Assembly (NCBI RefSeq): GCF_023913775.1
Contig: NZ_JAMXAX010000019.1
Coordinates: forward strand, 1-61,658
DNA from: Acidovorax facilis
GTDB taxonomy: Bacteria > Pseudomonadota > Gammaproteobacteria > Burkholderiales > Burkholderiaceae_C
DNA length: 61,658 nt
Direction: 5' to 3'
This document shows, one piece after another, positions 37,359 through 46,261 of the stretch (position 1 is the first letter of the stretch; each line of letters opens with the position of its first letter). The notes beneath the pieces are model-generated. The model saw only the letters and a list, made by a program, of their open reading frames with translations, had not been told where the DNA came from and ran no database searches. Made by a program: the position numbers and the translations under genes.

Positions 37359-38168
37359 CTACGCGTCCATTGCCTTGCGGATGCCGCGCAGGAAGTCGAT
37401 CGTGATTGGCACCACCTTGGCGTGCTCTTGGTCTTCAATCAGCTGGATGATGCGGCTGCCAATGACCACGGCGTCGGCCACCTTGCCAATCGCCTGGGCG
37501 GTGGCGGCGTCGCGAATGCCAAAGCCCACACCCACGGGGATCGTCACATGCTGGCGGATGCGAGGCAGCATTTGCTCCACGGCCGAGGTGTCCAGCGCGC
37601 CCGAGCCGGTCACGCCCTTGAGCGACACGTAGTACACGTAGCCGCTGGCCACGCGCGCCACCTGGGCCATGCGCTCATCGGTGCTGGTGGGGGCCAGCAG
37701 GAAGATCAGGTCCATGCCGTGCTCACGCAGGCTGGCGGCAAAGGTCTCGCACTCTTCGGGTGGGTAGTCCACGATGAGCACGCCGTCCACGCCAGCGGCC
37801 GCCGCATCGCGCACAAAGGCACCTGCACCGTGCTTTTGGTCGTAGCGCTCCACGGGGTTGGCATAGCCCATCAGCACCACGGGTGTGGTGCTGTTGCGCT
37901 TGCGGAACTCGCGCACATGGTCGAGCACCTGCACCATGCCAATGCCCAGGCTGAGGGCTTTTTCGCCCGCCTTTTGAATCACCGGGCCATCGGCCATGGG
38001 GTCGGAAAAGGGCACGCCCAGCTCAATCACGTCGGCACCGGCCTCCACCATGCCGTGCATGAGTGCAGGGGTGATGTCGGCGAACGGGAAACCAGCGGTC
38101 ACATAGGGAATCAGTGCCTTGCGGCCCTGCGCTTGCAGGGCAGAGAAGGTGGATGCAATACGGCTCAT
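37359..38168 (-). CDS. trpA: Tryptophan synthase alpha subunit
   Basis: A 269-residue TIM-barrel subunit that cleaves indole-3-glycerol phosphate and passes indole to TrpB. Catalytic residues Glu49 (DVIELGVPF) and Asp60 (PMADGP) are present. It starts directly after the trpB stop with no gap, as expected for subunits made in equal amounts. 122 bases separate it from accD. Confidence 0.97.
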   Translation of the reverse strand: MSRIASTFSALQAQGRKALIPYVTAGFPFADITPALMHGMVEAGADVIELGVPFSDPMADGPVIQKAGEKALSLGIGMVQVLDHVREFRKRNSTTPVVLMGYANPVERYDQKHGAGAFVRDAAAAGVDGVLIVDYPPEECETFAASLREHGMDLIFLLAPTSTDERMAQVARVASGYVYYVSLKGVTGSGALDTSAVEQMLPRIRQHVTIPVGVGFGIRDAATAQAIGKVADAVVIGSRIIQLIEDQEHAKVVPITIDFLRGIRKAMDA

Positions 38169-39452
38169 TTACTTCACCACCTTGATGGATTGCTCGCCGC
38201 CCTTGACGGACTGTCCCTGGCAGCTGGGTCGGCAGTAAAAATCGGCGCCACTCAGGTCGGCAACGGTGCCAATGTCCTTGTCACCACGGCCCGAGAGGTT
38301 GACCAGGATCGATTGGTCAGGGCGCATGGTTTTGGCCAGTTTCATGGCGTAGGCCACGGCATGGCTGGATTCGAGCGCGGGGATGATGCCCTCGGTGCGG
38401 CACAGGTAGTGAAAGGCTTCCAGAGCCTCCTTGTCAGTGATGCCGACGTATTCGGCACGCCCGATTTCCTGCAACCAGGCGTGCTCCGGGCCCACGCCCG
38501 GATAGTCCAGACCTGCACTGATACTGTGAGTTTCGGTGATCTGGCCATTGTCATCCTGCAGGATGAAGGTGCGGTTGCCGTGCAGCACGCCCGCGCTGCC
38601 CTTTTGCAGCGATGCCGAGTGTTTGCCCGACTCCAGCCCTTCGCCTGCCGCTTCCACGCCCATGAGGCGCGTTTTCTCGAACGGGATGTAGGGGTGGAAG
38701 ATGCCCATGGCGTTGCTGCCGCCACCCACGCAGGCGATCACGGCATCGGGCTGGTCGCCCAGCACCTTTTGCTCTGCCAACATGGCGGGCATCTGGTCGA
38801 TGCACTCCTTGCCGATCACGCTCTGGAAGTCACGCACCATCATGGGGTAGGGGTGTGGGCCTGCCACCGTGCCGATGATGTAGAAGGTGTTGTCCACATT
38901 GGCCACCCAGTCGCGCATGGCCTCGTTGAGCGCATCTTTCAGCGTCTTGCTGCCCGATTCCACGGGCACCACCGTGGCGCCCAGCAGTTTCATGCGGTAC
39001 ACGTTGGGGCTTTGGCGCTTGACGTCCTCTGCACCCATGTACACCACGCATTCCAGGCCATAGCGCGCGCAGATGGTGGCCGTGGCCACGCCGTGCTGAC
39101 CTGCGCCCGTTTCTGCAATCACGCGGGGCTTGCCCATGCGCTTGGCCAGCATGGCCTGGCCAATCACGTTGTTGATCTTGTGAGCGCCGGTGTGGTTCAG
39201 GTCCTCACGTTTGAGGTAGATCTGCGCGCCACCCATTTCGCGGCTGGTACGGGCTGCATGGTAGATGGGTGATGGGCGACCGACGAAGTGCTTGAGTTCG
39301 TAGTGAAACTCGGCCAGAAACTCGGGGTCGTTTTGGTAGCGCGCGTAGGCCTCGCGCAGTTCCTGGATGGCGTGGGTCAGGGTTTCGCTGACGAAGCTGC
39401 CGCCGTAGGGGCCGAAGTGGCCCGAGGGATCAGGTTGCTGATAGGAATTCAT
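38169..39452 (-). CDS. trpB: Tryptophan synthase beta subunit
   Basis: A 427-residue PLP enzyme that joins indole and serine to tryptophan. The PLP Lys92 is in HTGAHKINN, with the catalytic Glu in ETGAGQHG and the phosphate-binding GGGSNA. The ATG at 39452 is chosen ([14 protein letters not shown]). The C-terminus carries a tail of some 25 residues beyond the conserved GRGDKD segment, including CRPSC, which E. coli TrpB does not have. The start lies 23 bases inside the end of trpF. Confidence 0.96.
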   Translation of the reverse strand: MNSYQQPDPSGHFGPYGGSFVSETLTHAIQELREAYARYQNDPEFLAEFHYELKHFVGRPSPIYHAARTSREMGGAQIYLKREDLNHTGAHKINNVIGQAMLAKRMGKPRVIAETGAGQHGVATATICARYGLECVVYMGAEDVKRQSPNVYRMKLLGATVVPVESGSKTLKDALNEAMRDWVANVDNTFYIIGTVAGPHPYPMMVRDFQSVIGKECIDQMPAMLAEQKVLGDQPDAVIACVGGGSNAMGIFHPYIPFEKTRLMGVEAAGEGLESGKHSASLQKGSAGVLHGNRTFILQDDNGQITETHSISAGLDYPGVGPEHAWLQEIGRAEYVGITDKEALEAFHYLCRTEGIIPALESSHAVAYAMKLAKTMRPDQSILVNLSGRGDKDIGTVADLSGADFYCRPSCQGQSVKGGEQSIKVVK

Positions 39453-40182
39453 GGGGATTCTTTGCAAGTTGTGCATCGGCCGCCCGCACGGCGGCAACGA
39501 AGCGTTGGATCTTCACGGCGTCTTTGATGCCCTTGATGGGCTTTCCATCGGGGCCATCGGCTTCGACGCCGGAACTGACATCAACCGCCAGCGAGAGACC
39601 CCGCGGACGGACTTGCAAAATGCCATCGGTCACGTTTGCAGGCGTGAGTCCACCAGACAAAACGAGGTGAGAGCTGACGCTTGGTGGAAGGAGTGACCAA
39701 TTGAATGCCTTGCCGCTGCCGCCAAAACCTTCGACATGGGCGTCGAGCAGGATGGCCTGGGCGTGAGAGTAATCGTGGGCGTATTTTACGAGGTCAAAGC
39801 TGGCCGCACCGTCGCCCAGGGGAATTCGGGCGGCTCGCAGGTAGGGGCGTGCGCCTTGGTGGGTGGCAGCCAGGCAATCCTGGGGAGATTCATCACCGTG
39901 AAACTGGATCGTAGCGCCTGCTATCAAAGCGCTGGTAGCTATCACATTGGTAGCGGGCTCGTTCACGAACAGCAAAACTGGTGTGACAAAGGGCGGCAGG
40001 CGTCTGGCCAGTTGTGCTGCGCGTTCGGGTGTTACCGCACGCGGGCTGGGGGCATACAGCACGAAACCCACTGCATCGGCGCCTGCCGCCACGGCGGCAT
40101 CCACGTCCTGCTCGCGGGTCAGGCCGCAGATTTTGATGCGGGTGCGTGCATGCGGCAGCTTGGAGATGTCTTGTGCGTTCAT
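39430..40182 (-). CDS. trpF: Phosphoribosylanthranilate isomerase
   Basis: A 250-residue TIM-barrel enzyme of tryptophan synthesis. The catalytic Cys19 is in IKICGLT, the Asp in LLDAHVEG, and the phosphate-binding motifs [10 protein letters not shown] and VDVSSGVE are present. The ATG at 40182 overlaps the truA stop. It has a C-terminal extension ([14 protein letters not shown]) that overlaps trpB. Codons for [15 protein letters not shown] correspond to a degenerate copy of the palindromic repeat (39901-39944), yet protein length there is normal. Confidence 0.95.
   Translation of the reverse strand: MNAQDISKLPHARTRIKICGLTREQDVDAAVAAGADAVGFVLYAPSPRAVTPERAAQLARRLPPFVTPVLLFVNEPATNVIATSALIAGATIQFHGDESPQDCLAATHQGARPYLRAARIPLGDGAASFDLVKYAHDYSHAQAILLDAHVEGFGGSGKAFNWSLLPPSVSSHLVLSGGLTPANVTDGILQVRPRGLSLAVDVSSGVEADGPDGKPIKGIKDAVKIQRFVAAVRAADAQLAKNPHEFLSAT
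39901..39944 (-). repeat. Degenerate palindromic repeat inside trpF
   Basis: On the minus strand, TGATAGCT, ACC, AGCGCTT, seven diverged bases, AGGCGCT, five diverged bases, CCAGTTT: the same 44-base length and block order as the intergenic copies, with about 31 of 44 positions matching. It is read in frame. Confidence 0.5.
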
Positions 40183-41000
40183 GGCAACCAATCATACGCA
40201 GCCGTGCGCTGGGGCAAGCCCCAGGCGGCGTCATAGACCGGGCCTTGAAAAAACAGCCCATCCGGCGAAAACGTGGGCGCTGCCGCATCGCGGGATTTGG
40301 CGGCGAGCACCTGCGCCACCCATTCAGGAGGCTGGTTGCCCTGGCCCACGGCAATCAGGCAGCCCATGATGTTGCGGATCATGTGGTGCAAAAACGCGTT
40401 GGCTTCGAACTCAAAGCGCCAGTAGCAGGGGCTCCAGCCCAGCTCCGGGTGTGGTTCTCCCAGACCCCGGCGCGTAATGTCGATGCGCTGCAGGGTCTTG
40501 ACGGGGGACTTGGCCTGGCACGCCGACGCACGAAACGAGGTGAAGTCGTGCTCGCCCTGCAGGTAGTCCGCAGCTTGCCGCATCGCTTGGTGGTCCAGCG
40601 GATGGAAAACCCAGCCCACGCGACCGGCGTCCACACTCGGCCGCACGGGGGACTGCAGCAGCACATAGGCATAGCGCCGCGCGATCGCGCTGGCGCGGGC
40701 ATGGAAGCCGTCCGGCACGGGCTGCGCCCATTGCACGGCAATATCGGCAGGAAGAAAGGTGTTGGTACCCCGTACCCAGGAGGAGGGCGGGCGGTTCAGC
40801 GGCGTGTCAAAGTGCACCACCTGCATCAATCCATGCACACCTGCGTCGGTACGGCCTGCACACAAAGTGCTGACAGGGTGCGTGGCAAAGCGGCCCAGGG
40901 CCGCTTCGAGTTTGTCCTGAATCGTGTTGCCCGACAGCTGGCTTTGCCAGCCGCTGTATGCCTGTCCGTTGTAGCTGACACCCAGCGCCACCCGCATCAT
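40179..41000 (-). CDS. truA: tRNA pseudouridine(38-40) synthase
   Basis: A 273-residue enzyme that makes pseudouridine at positions 38-40 of the anticodon stem. The catalytic Asp is in CAGRTDAGVH (Asp52). The FLHHMIRNIMG segment and the RRYAYVLL strand are family markers. Two ATG codons are adjacent at the start; the first is used. Its stop overlaps trpF (ATGA). The order fimV-truA-trpF is standard in Burkholderiales. Confidence 0.96.
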   Translation of the reverse strand: MMRVALGVSYNGQAYSGWQSQLSGNTIQDKLEAALGRFATHPVSTLCAGRTDAGVHGLMQVVHFDTPLNRPPSSWVRGTNTFLPADIAVQWAQPVPDGFHARASAIARRYAYVLLQSPVRPSVDAGRVGWVFHPLDHQAMRQAADYLQGEHDFTSFRASACQAKSPVKTLQRIDITRRGLGEPHPELGWSPCYWRFEFEANAFLHHMIRNIMGCLIAVGQGNQPPEWVAQVLAAKSRDAAAPTFSPDGLFFQGPVYDAAWGLPQRTAAYDWLP

Positions 41001-41049
41001 GGGGCGGCCTGGGGGTGGGGAAAGCGCGCCGTGAGAGAACCCGGCTGCA

Positions 41050-43761
41050 TCAGCCCAGTTCGGCCAGCATACGCTGGGCGCGGGTCTTGAGGGCGCCGCT
41101 GGATTCGGCCACCACTTCTTCGATCAGCGTGCGAGCACCGTCGGTGTCGCCAATGGCGTTGAACTCTTCGGCCAATGCCAGCTTGGTAGCCAGCGGATCA
41201 TCCTGCGCCGCAGCCGAGCCGTCATCGACGAACTCGGGTGCCGGAGCGGGTGCCTTGGCCGCAGGGGCTGCCATGGGCTTGGACGGTGCGTTCAGGTCCA
41301 GAGACAGTTCGCCCAGATCAAATTCCATGGGACCGGAATCCTTGGCGTCGCCTGCCAGCGGCATGGGGCCAGATGGCGCCATGCTCAGGTCGTCTGCGCT
41401 CGGGAAGTCGAGGTTGGCGACGGGTGGAGGGGCCATCATCGGGCCGGGGGCTGTATCTTGACCACCCCAGGCTGGTGCCGTTGCAGAGGGCAGCTCTGGC
41501 AAATCCAGTTCCGGGCGCAGTGTTTGTGGTTCATCGCTGGCATCGGCGTCCGTAGTGCGACGGGTGCCACCTGCGGCCGCAGCTGCAGCGGCAGCCGCTG
41601 CAAATCCGCCTGGGGGTGCTGGTGCCACCGAGGGAGCGTCGGTCAGTGCGTCATCTGGCAGGTCCAGATCGAGATCCAGGTCGAGATCGGGGGGGAGTGC
41701 CGCTGTGGCCGCCGCATTGCCAGCACCGCCCGTGAAGGTGCTCGGGAAGCCACCTGGGGGCAGCGATGGAGATTCGTCCTCGGCCATGCCGGGGCGGCCG
41801 CCAGGCTGGTACAAGCGGTTTTCGGGGTCCAGGTCGCGGCCGAGTTCGGCAATGCGGTTCCAGTCCGGGCCTTCGCCCTGCGTCAGCTTGAACACATCCC
41901 CTGCCACCGCTTCCAGTGCCTTGCGATCCTGGCGCTTGGCGTAAATTTCGCCGAGCTTCACATGGACCGACACGCGGGCCGGATTGTGGCGAATCGCTTC
42001 CTTCAGGATTTCCTCGGCCTGAAGGTCGCGGCCATAGGCCAAATAAACGTCTGCCTCCGCCACGGGATCCACATCGCCGCCAGCATCTAGCTGGCTCGGG
42101 GAGTAGGCCATGGACGAGCCGGTCGTCATTTCGCTGTTGGCGGTATCCACGCGCTGTCCGCCGCTGGCACCGAAGAATGAATCAGGCTGGATGCGGCTTT
42201 CCAGGAACGAGCTGTCTACGCCAGCGTTCTGGCGGCGACGCTGCACCACACGGTAAGCGCCATAACCCAGCAACAGGGCCAGCAGGCCACCACCGGCCAG
42301 GGGCAGGATCGGATCGTCCATGAGGCCGGACAGGAAACTCGGCTCTTCAACAGGGGCTGGTGCTGGCGCAGGCATCCGTACGGGGGCTGCGGGTGCGGAT
42401 GCGACGGGAGCCGGTGCAGAGGCGGGTTCGGAGGCCGCCTCGGCAGGAACGGCAACATCCGCTGGGGCACTGGCTGGGGGCACGGGGGCCGACGCAGGTG
42501 TTTCAGGCGCGGCGGGTGCTGTAGGCGTGGCGGGGACTGCGGGGGCCTGCACGGCCACGCCAGCGGGGGCGCTGGCACCACCAGCGGGCGCGGCACTGCC
42601 AGCAGCGGCCGATGCTGCGCCCAGCTTGTTCAGGTCGGTAATGTTCTTGGACAGTTCGGCCATCCGGGTGGCGGCCTCGCTGGCTTGCTTGTCCTTGGCG
42701 AGTTGGTCCTCGGCGGCCTTCTGGCCCTTCACGGAGCCTTTGGACAGCGTCAGCTTGTCGGGTGCGGTCGTGGCAGGTTTCTTGTCCTCCACGCGGGTCT
42801 GCACCGTGCCTGACGCGGAGCGCTCTGCAGCGGCCACTGCCGTGGTCGGGGCGGCACCTGCCAGCTTGCGGCGGAATTCGTTGAAATCCTTGGCCTGGGC
42901 TGCCAGGATCTGGCGTGCCTCGGGGGCTGGGGTTGCCTGCGCCGCAACTTCATCGGGCATCTGCAGTACCGCGCCAGCTTTGAGGCGATTGACATTGCCT
43001 TGAATGAATGCGTCCGGGTTCGCACGCATCATGGCAACCAGCATCTGATCCAGAGACACGCTGGCGGGGCGGTAGGCATTCGCCAGGCGGCCAGCGGTGT
43101 CGCCGGCCTGCACCTTGACACCGTCTGCGGGGGTTGGACGAGGGCCAGCTGCTGCCGGGCGTGGTGCTGGCGGTGCAGCAGCGGCAGAGGATTCGGTGGC
43201 GCGCGGGGCGACCGGTGCGCGCACGGCGGGCGCCGATGGGGCAGCAGGTGCCGAGATCTGAGGGGACGCCGTCACATTCGGTGCTGCGCGGCGCAGTGCT
43301 GGCGGGTCAAACAGCATGGTATAGCTGCGCACAATGCGGCCCGAGCCCCAGTTGGCGTCCAGCACCAGATCAAGGAAGGGGTCGTTCACCGGGCGATCAC
43401 TCGTCAGACGCAGCACGGCGGTGCCGTCTGGGCGACGCTGCAGCTGGATTTGCAGGTTGTTGATCGCGGGCGTGTATTCCATGCCCTGGGCGCGGAAAAC
43501 TTCCGGGGTAGCCGTCGTAGCGCGCAGGGTGTCGGCTTCGGCGGGGGTGATCTGGGGCAGGTCAATTTCGGCGCGCAAAGGCTCGCCCAAGGCAGACTGC
43601 ACGGTGATGCGGCCCAACGCCAGGGCCGAGGCGTCGCCAGCGTAAAAGCCAGCGGACGCTACGGCCGCAGCCGCCAGGACAGAAAATTTCCAACGATGCA
43701 TGTTTGCCAACAACTGATTAGGTTTTTGTGCGGCTCGGTCGAGCGGTGCTTTTTTTCTCAT
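41050..43761 (-). CDS. fimV: FimV/HubP-family polar landmark protein
   Basis: A 903-residue envelope protein involved in type IV pilus assembly and polar organisation in relatives. It has an N-terminal signal region, a FimV domain (LALGRITVQSALGEPLRAEI), and a LysM-type peptidoglycan-binding domain around VKVQAGDTAGRLANAYRP. A long Ala/Pro/Glu-rich stretch, one membrane segment (DPILPLAGGGLLALLLGYGAY) and a cytoplasmic TPR-like part follow. The conserved FimV C-terminus (EEFNAIGDTDGARTLIEEV) ends the protein. Start chosen: ATG at 43761 behind a G-rich ribosome-binding site; a later ATG at MHRWKF would give a shorter signal peptide. The frame is open up to 43884. Confidence 0.92.
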   Translation of the reverse strand: MRKKAPLDRAAQKPNQLLANMHRWKFSVLAAAAVASAGFYAGDASALALGRITVQSALGEPLRAEIDLPQITPAEADTLRATTATPEVFRAQGMEYTPAINNLQIQLQRRPDGTAVLRLTSDRPVNDPFLDLVLDANWGSGRIVRSYTMLFDPPALRRAAPNVTASPQISAPAAPSAPAVRAPVAPRATESSAAAAPPAPRPAAAGPRPTPADGVKVQAGDTAGRLANAYRPASVSLDQMLVAMMRANPDAFIQGNVNRLKAGAVLQMPDEVAAQATPAPEARQILAAQAKDFNEFRRKLAGAAPTTAVAAAERSASGTVQTRVEDKKPATTAPDKLTLSKGSVKGQKAAEDQLAKDKQASEAATRMAELSKNITDLNKLGAASAAAGSAAPAGGASAPAGVAVQAPAVPATPTAPAAPETPASAPVPPASAPADVAVPAEAASEPASAPAPVASAPAAPVRMPAPAPAPVEEPSFLSGLMDDPILPLAGGGLLALLLGYGAYRVVQRRRQNAGVDSSFLESRIQPDSFFGASGGQRVDTANSEMTTGSSMAYSPSQLDAGGDVDPVAEADVYLAYGRDLQAEEILKEAIRHNPARVSVHVKLGEIYAKRQDRKALEAVAGDVFKLTQGEGPDWNRIAELGRDLDPENRLYQPGGRPGMAEDESPSLPPGGFPSTFTGGAGNAAATAALPPDLDLDLDLDLPDDALTDAPSVAPAPPGGFAAAAAAAAAAGGTRRTTDADASDEPQTLRPELDLPELPSATAPAWGGQDTAPGPMMAPPPVANLDFPSADDLSMAPSGPMPLAGDAKDSGPMEFDLGELSLDLNAPSKPMAAPAAKAPAPAPEFVDDGSAAAQDDPLATKLALAEEFNAIGDTDGARTLIEEVVAESSGALKTRAQRMLAELG

Positions 43762-43940
43762 GGTCTGGTCCCGCCCCGGCGCGTGAAAATATGTAAAAAG
43801 CACCATAGCATCAATGTTTTGCACTGACAAGCTGAGGTGGCTCCGAAGCTTTGAGCGAGGTTCAGACGCACCAGATTGGGGCATTCAAATGTTGCCAATT
43901 GCCAACGTGGCGTAACTGAGTGTGTCAAGGTGCCGGGCGT

Positions 43941-43978
43941 AAAAAAGCGCGCACGGCGAGGGCCGTGCGCGCTTTTTT
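43941..43978. terminator. Bidirectional Rho-independent terminator after asd
   Basis: AAAAAAGCGCGCACGGC, loop GAGG, GCCGTGCGCGCTTTTTT: an 11-bp perfect GC stem flanked by A and T runs. It ends the asd transcript on the minus strand, separating asd from fimV. Confidence 0.92.
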
Positions 43979-43991
43979 GGGGATTGCCGGC

Positions 43992-45122
43992 TTAGGCGTC
44001 GAGCAAGATGCGCAACATGCGGCGCAGGGGCTCGGCGGCGCCCCAGAGCAGCTGATCGCCAATGGTGAAGGCGCCCACATATTCAGGGCCCATGGCCAGC
44101 TTGCGGATGCGGCCCACGGGGATGTTCATGGTGCCGGTCACCGCCACGGGGGTCAGGTCCTGGATGGTGGCTTCACGGGTGTTGGGCACCACCTTGACCC
44201 ACTGGTTGTCGGCGGCGATCATGGCTTCGAGGTCGGCCACGGGCACATCCTTCTTGAGTTTGAACGTCAGCGCCTGGCTGTGGCAGCGCATAGCGCCCAC
44301 GCGCACGCAGAAACCATCGACGGGAATGGCGGAGGCGTTGAAGCCCTCGCCCATACCCAGGATCTTGTTCGTCTCGGCCATGCCCTTCCACTCTTCCTTG
44401 GACATGCCGTTGCCCAGGTCCTTGTCGATCCAGGGGATCAGCGAGCCGCCCAGCGGTACGCCGAAGTTGGCGGTTTCAGCGGCTGACAGGCTGCGCTGCT
44501 TGGCGATGACCTTGCGGTCGATTTCCAGGATGGCGCTCTTGGGATCGTCGAGCAGTGCGCGCACTTCGGCGTTCAGCGTACCGTACTGCGTGAGCAGCTC
44601 GCGCATGTGCTGCGCGCCGCCGCCTGATGCTGCCTGGTAGGTCTGGGTGCTCATCCATTCCACCAGACCTGCCTTGTACAGAGCGCCCACGCCCATCAGC
44701 ATGCAGCTCACGGTGCAGTTGCCGCCGATCCAGTTCTTGCCGCCGTTGGCCAGGGCGTTCTTGATGACGGGCATGTTGACCGGATCGAGAATGATCACGG
44801 CGTCCTTGTCCATGCGCAGGGTGGAGGCGGCATCGATCCAGTGGCCGTTCCAGCCGGCGGCGCGCAGCTTTGGGAACACTTCAGAGGTGTAGTCACCGCC
44901 CTGGGCGGTGATGATGATTTCGCAGCGCTTGAGAGCCTCAATGTTGAACGCATCCTGCAGTGCAGTCTCGTTCTTGGTTTGGGCAGGGGCCTTGCCGCCT
45001 GCGTTCGAGGTGGAGAAGAACATGGGTTCGATCAGATCGAAGTCCTTCTCTTGTTCCATACGGTCCATCAGGACCGAGCCGACCATGCCGCGCCAGCCGA
45101 CCAACCCTACCAACTTGCTCAT
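43992..45122 (-). CDS. asd: Aspartate-semialdehyde dehydrogenase
   Basis: A 376-residue enzyme that reduces beta-aspartyl phosphate to aspartate semialdehyde, the branch point to lysine/diaminopimelate, threonine, isoleucine and methionine. The cofactor motif is [10 protein letters not shown] (9-18); the nucleophile is Cys136 in [10 protein letters not shown]; the catalytic His lies in [13 protein letters not shown]. It is of the gammaproteobacterial type. The ribosome-binding site GAAAGGG (45130-45136) is seven bases from the ATG. Upstream lies a candidate leader peptide and RNA switch (45123-45316). A strong terminator follows. Confidence 0.97.
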   Translation of the reverse strand: MSKLVGLVGWRGMVGSVLMDRMEQEKDFDLIEPMFFSTSNAGGKAPAQTKNETALQDAFNIEALKRCEIIITAQGGDYTSEVFPKLRAAGWNGHWIDAASTLRMDKDAVIILDPVNMPVIKNALANGGKNWIGGNCTVSCMLMGVGALYKAGLVEWMSTQTYQAASGGGAQHMRELLTQYGTLNAEVRALLDDPKSAILEIDRKVIAKQRSLSAAETANFGVPLGGSLIPWIDKDLGNGMSKEEWKGMAETNKILGMGEGFNASAIPVDGFCVRVGAMRCHSQALTFKLKKDVPVADLEAMIAADNQWVKVVPNTREATIQDLTPVAVTGTMNIPVGRIRKLAMGPEYVGAFTIGDQLLWGAAEPLRRMLRILLDA

Positions 45123-45214
45123 TTCAACGCCCTTTCTAAGTAAGAAACAGTGCCAGACCGGACTGCTCGCCTGGCTCGTCTGGCCAGGAAGGGCGCACGA
45201 CGAACCAGGCTGAG
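45123..45214 (-). promoter_or_regulatory. Candidate leader-peptide-controlled RNA switch upstream of asd
   Basis: On the minus strand, between the leader ORF and asd, several pairings compete. CGCCCTT (45189-45195) can pair with AAGGGC at the end of the leader ORF (45218-45223) or with the asd ribosome-binding site AAGGGCG (45128-45134). CCTGGTTCGTC (45199-45209) pairs with GACGAGCCAGG (45170-45180). GCCAGAC (45178-45184) pairs with GTCTGGC (45152-45158), sharing three bases with the previous stem. There is no long T-run, so translational rather than transcriptional attenuation is the better guess. Confidence 0.5.
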
Positions 45215-45316
45215 TCAGCCCTTAATGGTCGTGGTTTTGGTGATGGTTGCGCGCGCAGCCACACCGGCCGTGGCGGCGGGTGCAATGTTCAGGGCGAACG
45301 TGTGGGCGGCAAACAT
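45215..45316 (-). CDS. Putative asd leader peptide rich in Thr, Ile and Lys
   Basis: A 33-codon ORF, ATG at 45316, stop TGA at 45215-45217. Codons 24-32 read Thr-Ile-Thr-Lys-Thr-Thr-Thr-Ile-Lys, nine consecutive codons for aspartate-family products, followed by Gly and stop. A -10 box (TACAAT) ends nine bases before the ATG, so the transcript would start almost at the start codon, making this ORF leaderless. The resemblance in concept to the E. coli thr leader is clear. That it is translated and regulatory is inference. The first 23 residues are otherwise unremarkable (Ala-rich). Confidence 0.55.
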   Translation of the reverse strand: MFAAHTFALNIAPAATAGVAARATITKTTTIKG

Positions 45317-45324
45317 AGGCGAAG

Positions 45325-45330
45325 ATTGTA
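45325..45330 (-). promoter_or_regulatory. -10 element of the asd leader transcript
   Basis: TACAAT on the minus strand, matching five of six consensus bases. The expected start point is about 45317-45319. There is no good -35 at the usual distance (CAGAGC), so an activator may be needed or the call may be wrong. Confidence 0.45.
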
Positions 45331-45504
45331 GCGGATGCGGGCTTTGGGCTCTGTGCCGTTGTTCCAACAGGCATTTCTGGGGAGCGATCGGCGGGATAGA
45401 CGGTAGAAAAAAGCCAATGACTTGGGGGAGAGCCTGCGCCCATGGTCTGCACCGCACTACAGTCCTGCCTATCGCTTTGTCTGCGATTCATCGAGAGTGG
45501 AAAA

Positions 45505-46179
45505 ATGCAAGTCATCGTTGTGGGGTCTGGCAAGCTGGCCAGGGAGCTGTTGGGGGCGCTGCCCTCTGGGGACGCAGGGCAGGTTGTGCCCTGGGCTGCC
45601 GAGGGGCTGCCTGCAGAAAAATCGGTGGTGGTGCATGCAGGCTCGGGCCGGGAGCTACAAGCGGTGAGCGCGTTCTGTGAATCCACGTGCTCTGCGCTGG
45701 TGGAGCTGTCCACGGGATCAGCGCTGGAACACCTGGCTGTAGGTTTTCCCGTGGTCCTGTGTCCCAACACCAACCTTCTCATGCTCAAGTTCATGGCCAT
45801 GCTGGAGCGCAGTGGGCACTTGTTCCGTGGCTATCGCATCGGGCTGACCGAATCGCACCAGGCTCAGAAGTCGTCGGTGCCGGGCACGGCCGTGAGCATG
45901 GCGCAGGCGCTGGGTCTGGTGCCCAGTGATATCCGGTCTGTGCGCGATGCCGAGGTTCAGCAGCGCGTGCTGCAGATTCCCCCAGAACATCTTGGCCGCC
46001 ATGCCTACCACCAGGTTCTGATAGAGGATGGGGCTTGCAGCGTGACGCTGGAAACCCGTGTTTATGGCGATGCGCCGTATGCGGAGGGCGTTGCGCACAT
46101 CGTGGCAGCCGTGCGCGAGCGGCCGCTGGAGAACCGGCGCTACGCCATCATCGAATTCATCGACAACGGGTGGCTGTAG
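45505..46179 (+). CDS. DapB-like dihydrodipicolinate reductase family protein
   Basis: A 224-residue protein, shorter than E. coli DapB (273). It has an N-terminal dinucleotide-binding start (VIVVGSGKLAREL) and a C-terminal region that aligns with DapB around ESHQAQKSSVPGTA. There the residues matching DapB His159 and Lys163 are kept (His118, Lys122) along with the PSGTA-like PGTA. It may be a second 4-hydroxy-tetrahydrodipicolinate reductase or a related enzyme. The start ATG at 45505 is preferred; in-frame ATGs upstream (45442) precede non-conserved sequence. It is divergent from asd, which makes the substrate of the lysine branch. Confidence 0.75.
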   Translation: MQVIVVGSGKLARELLGALPSGDAGQVVPWAAEGLPAEKSVVVHAGSGRELQAVSAFCESTCSALVELSTGSALEHLAVGFPVVLCPNTNLLMLKFMAMLERSGHLFRGYRIGLTESHQAQKSSVPGTAVSMAQALGLVPSDIRSVRDAEVQQRVLQIPPEHLGRHAYHQVLIEDGACSVTLETRVYGDAPYAEGVAHIVAAVRERPLENRRYAIIEFIDNGWL

Positions 46180-46206
46180 GCGGTACGGGCCGTACCCCGG
46201 CTCCAC

Positions 46207-46243
46207 AATAAAAAAGCGCCGGGAGTGTCCGGCGCTTTTTTTG
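46207..46243. terminator. Bidirectional Rho-independent terminator between the dapB-like gene and leuB
   Basis: AATAAAAAAGCGCCGG, loop GAGTGT, CCGGCGCTTTTTTT. It is a GC-rich stem with A and T tracts and serves the convergent dapB-like gene (+) and leuB (-). Confidence 0.92.
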
Positions 46244-46261
46244 TGACCGCTGAGCGGGGGA

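Noticed and set aside
37353..39272. A 639-codon open frame on the plus strand, antisense to trpA and trpB
   Set aside because: It is fully opposite two clearly real enzymes. Its translation is rich in His, Gly, Ala and Val with no domain, as expected of a shadow frame in GC-rich DNA.
45123..45330. A lysine riboswitch in front of asd
   Set aside because: The region lacks the size and the conserved multi-helix core of the lysine riboswitch. The leader-peptide model explains the Thr/Ile/Lys codon run better.
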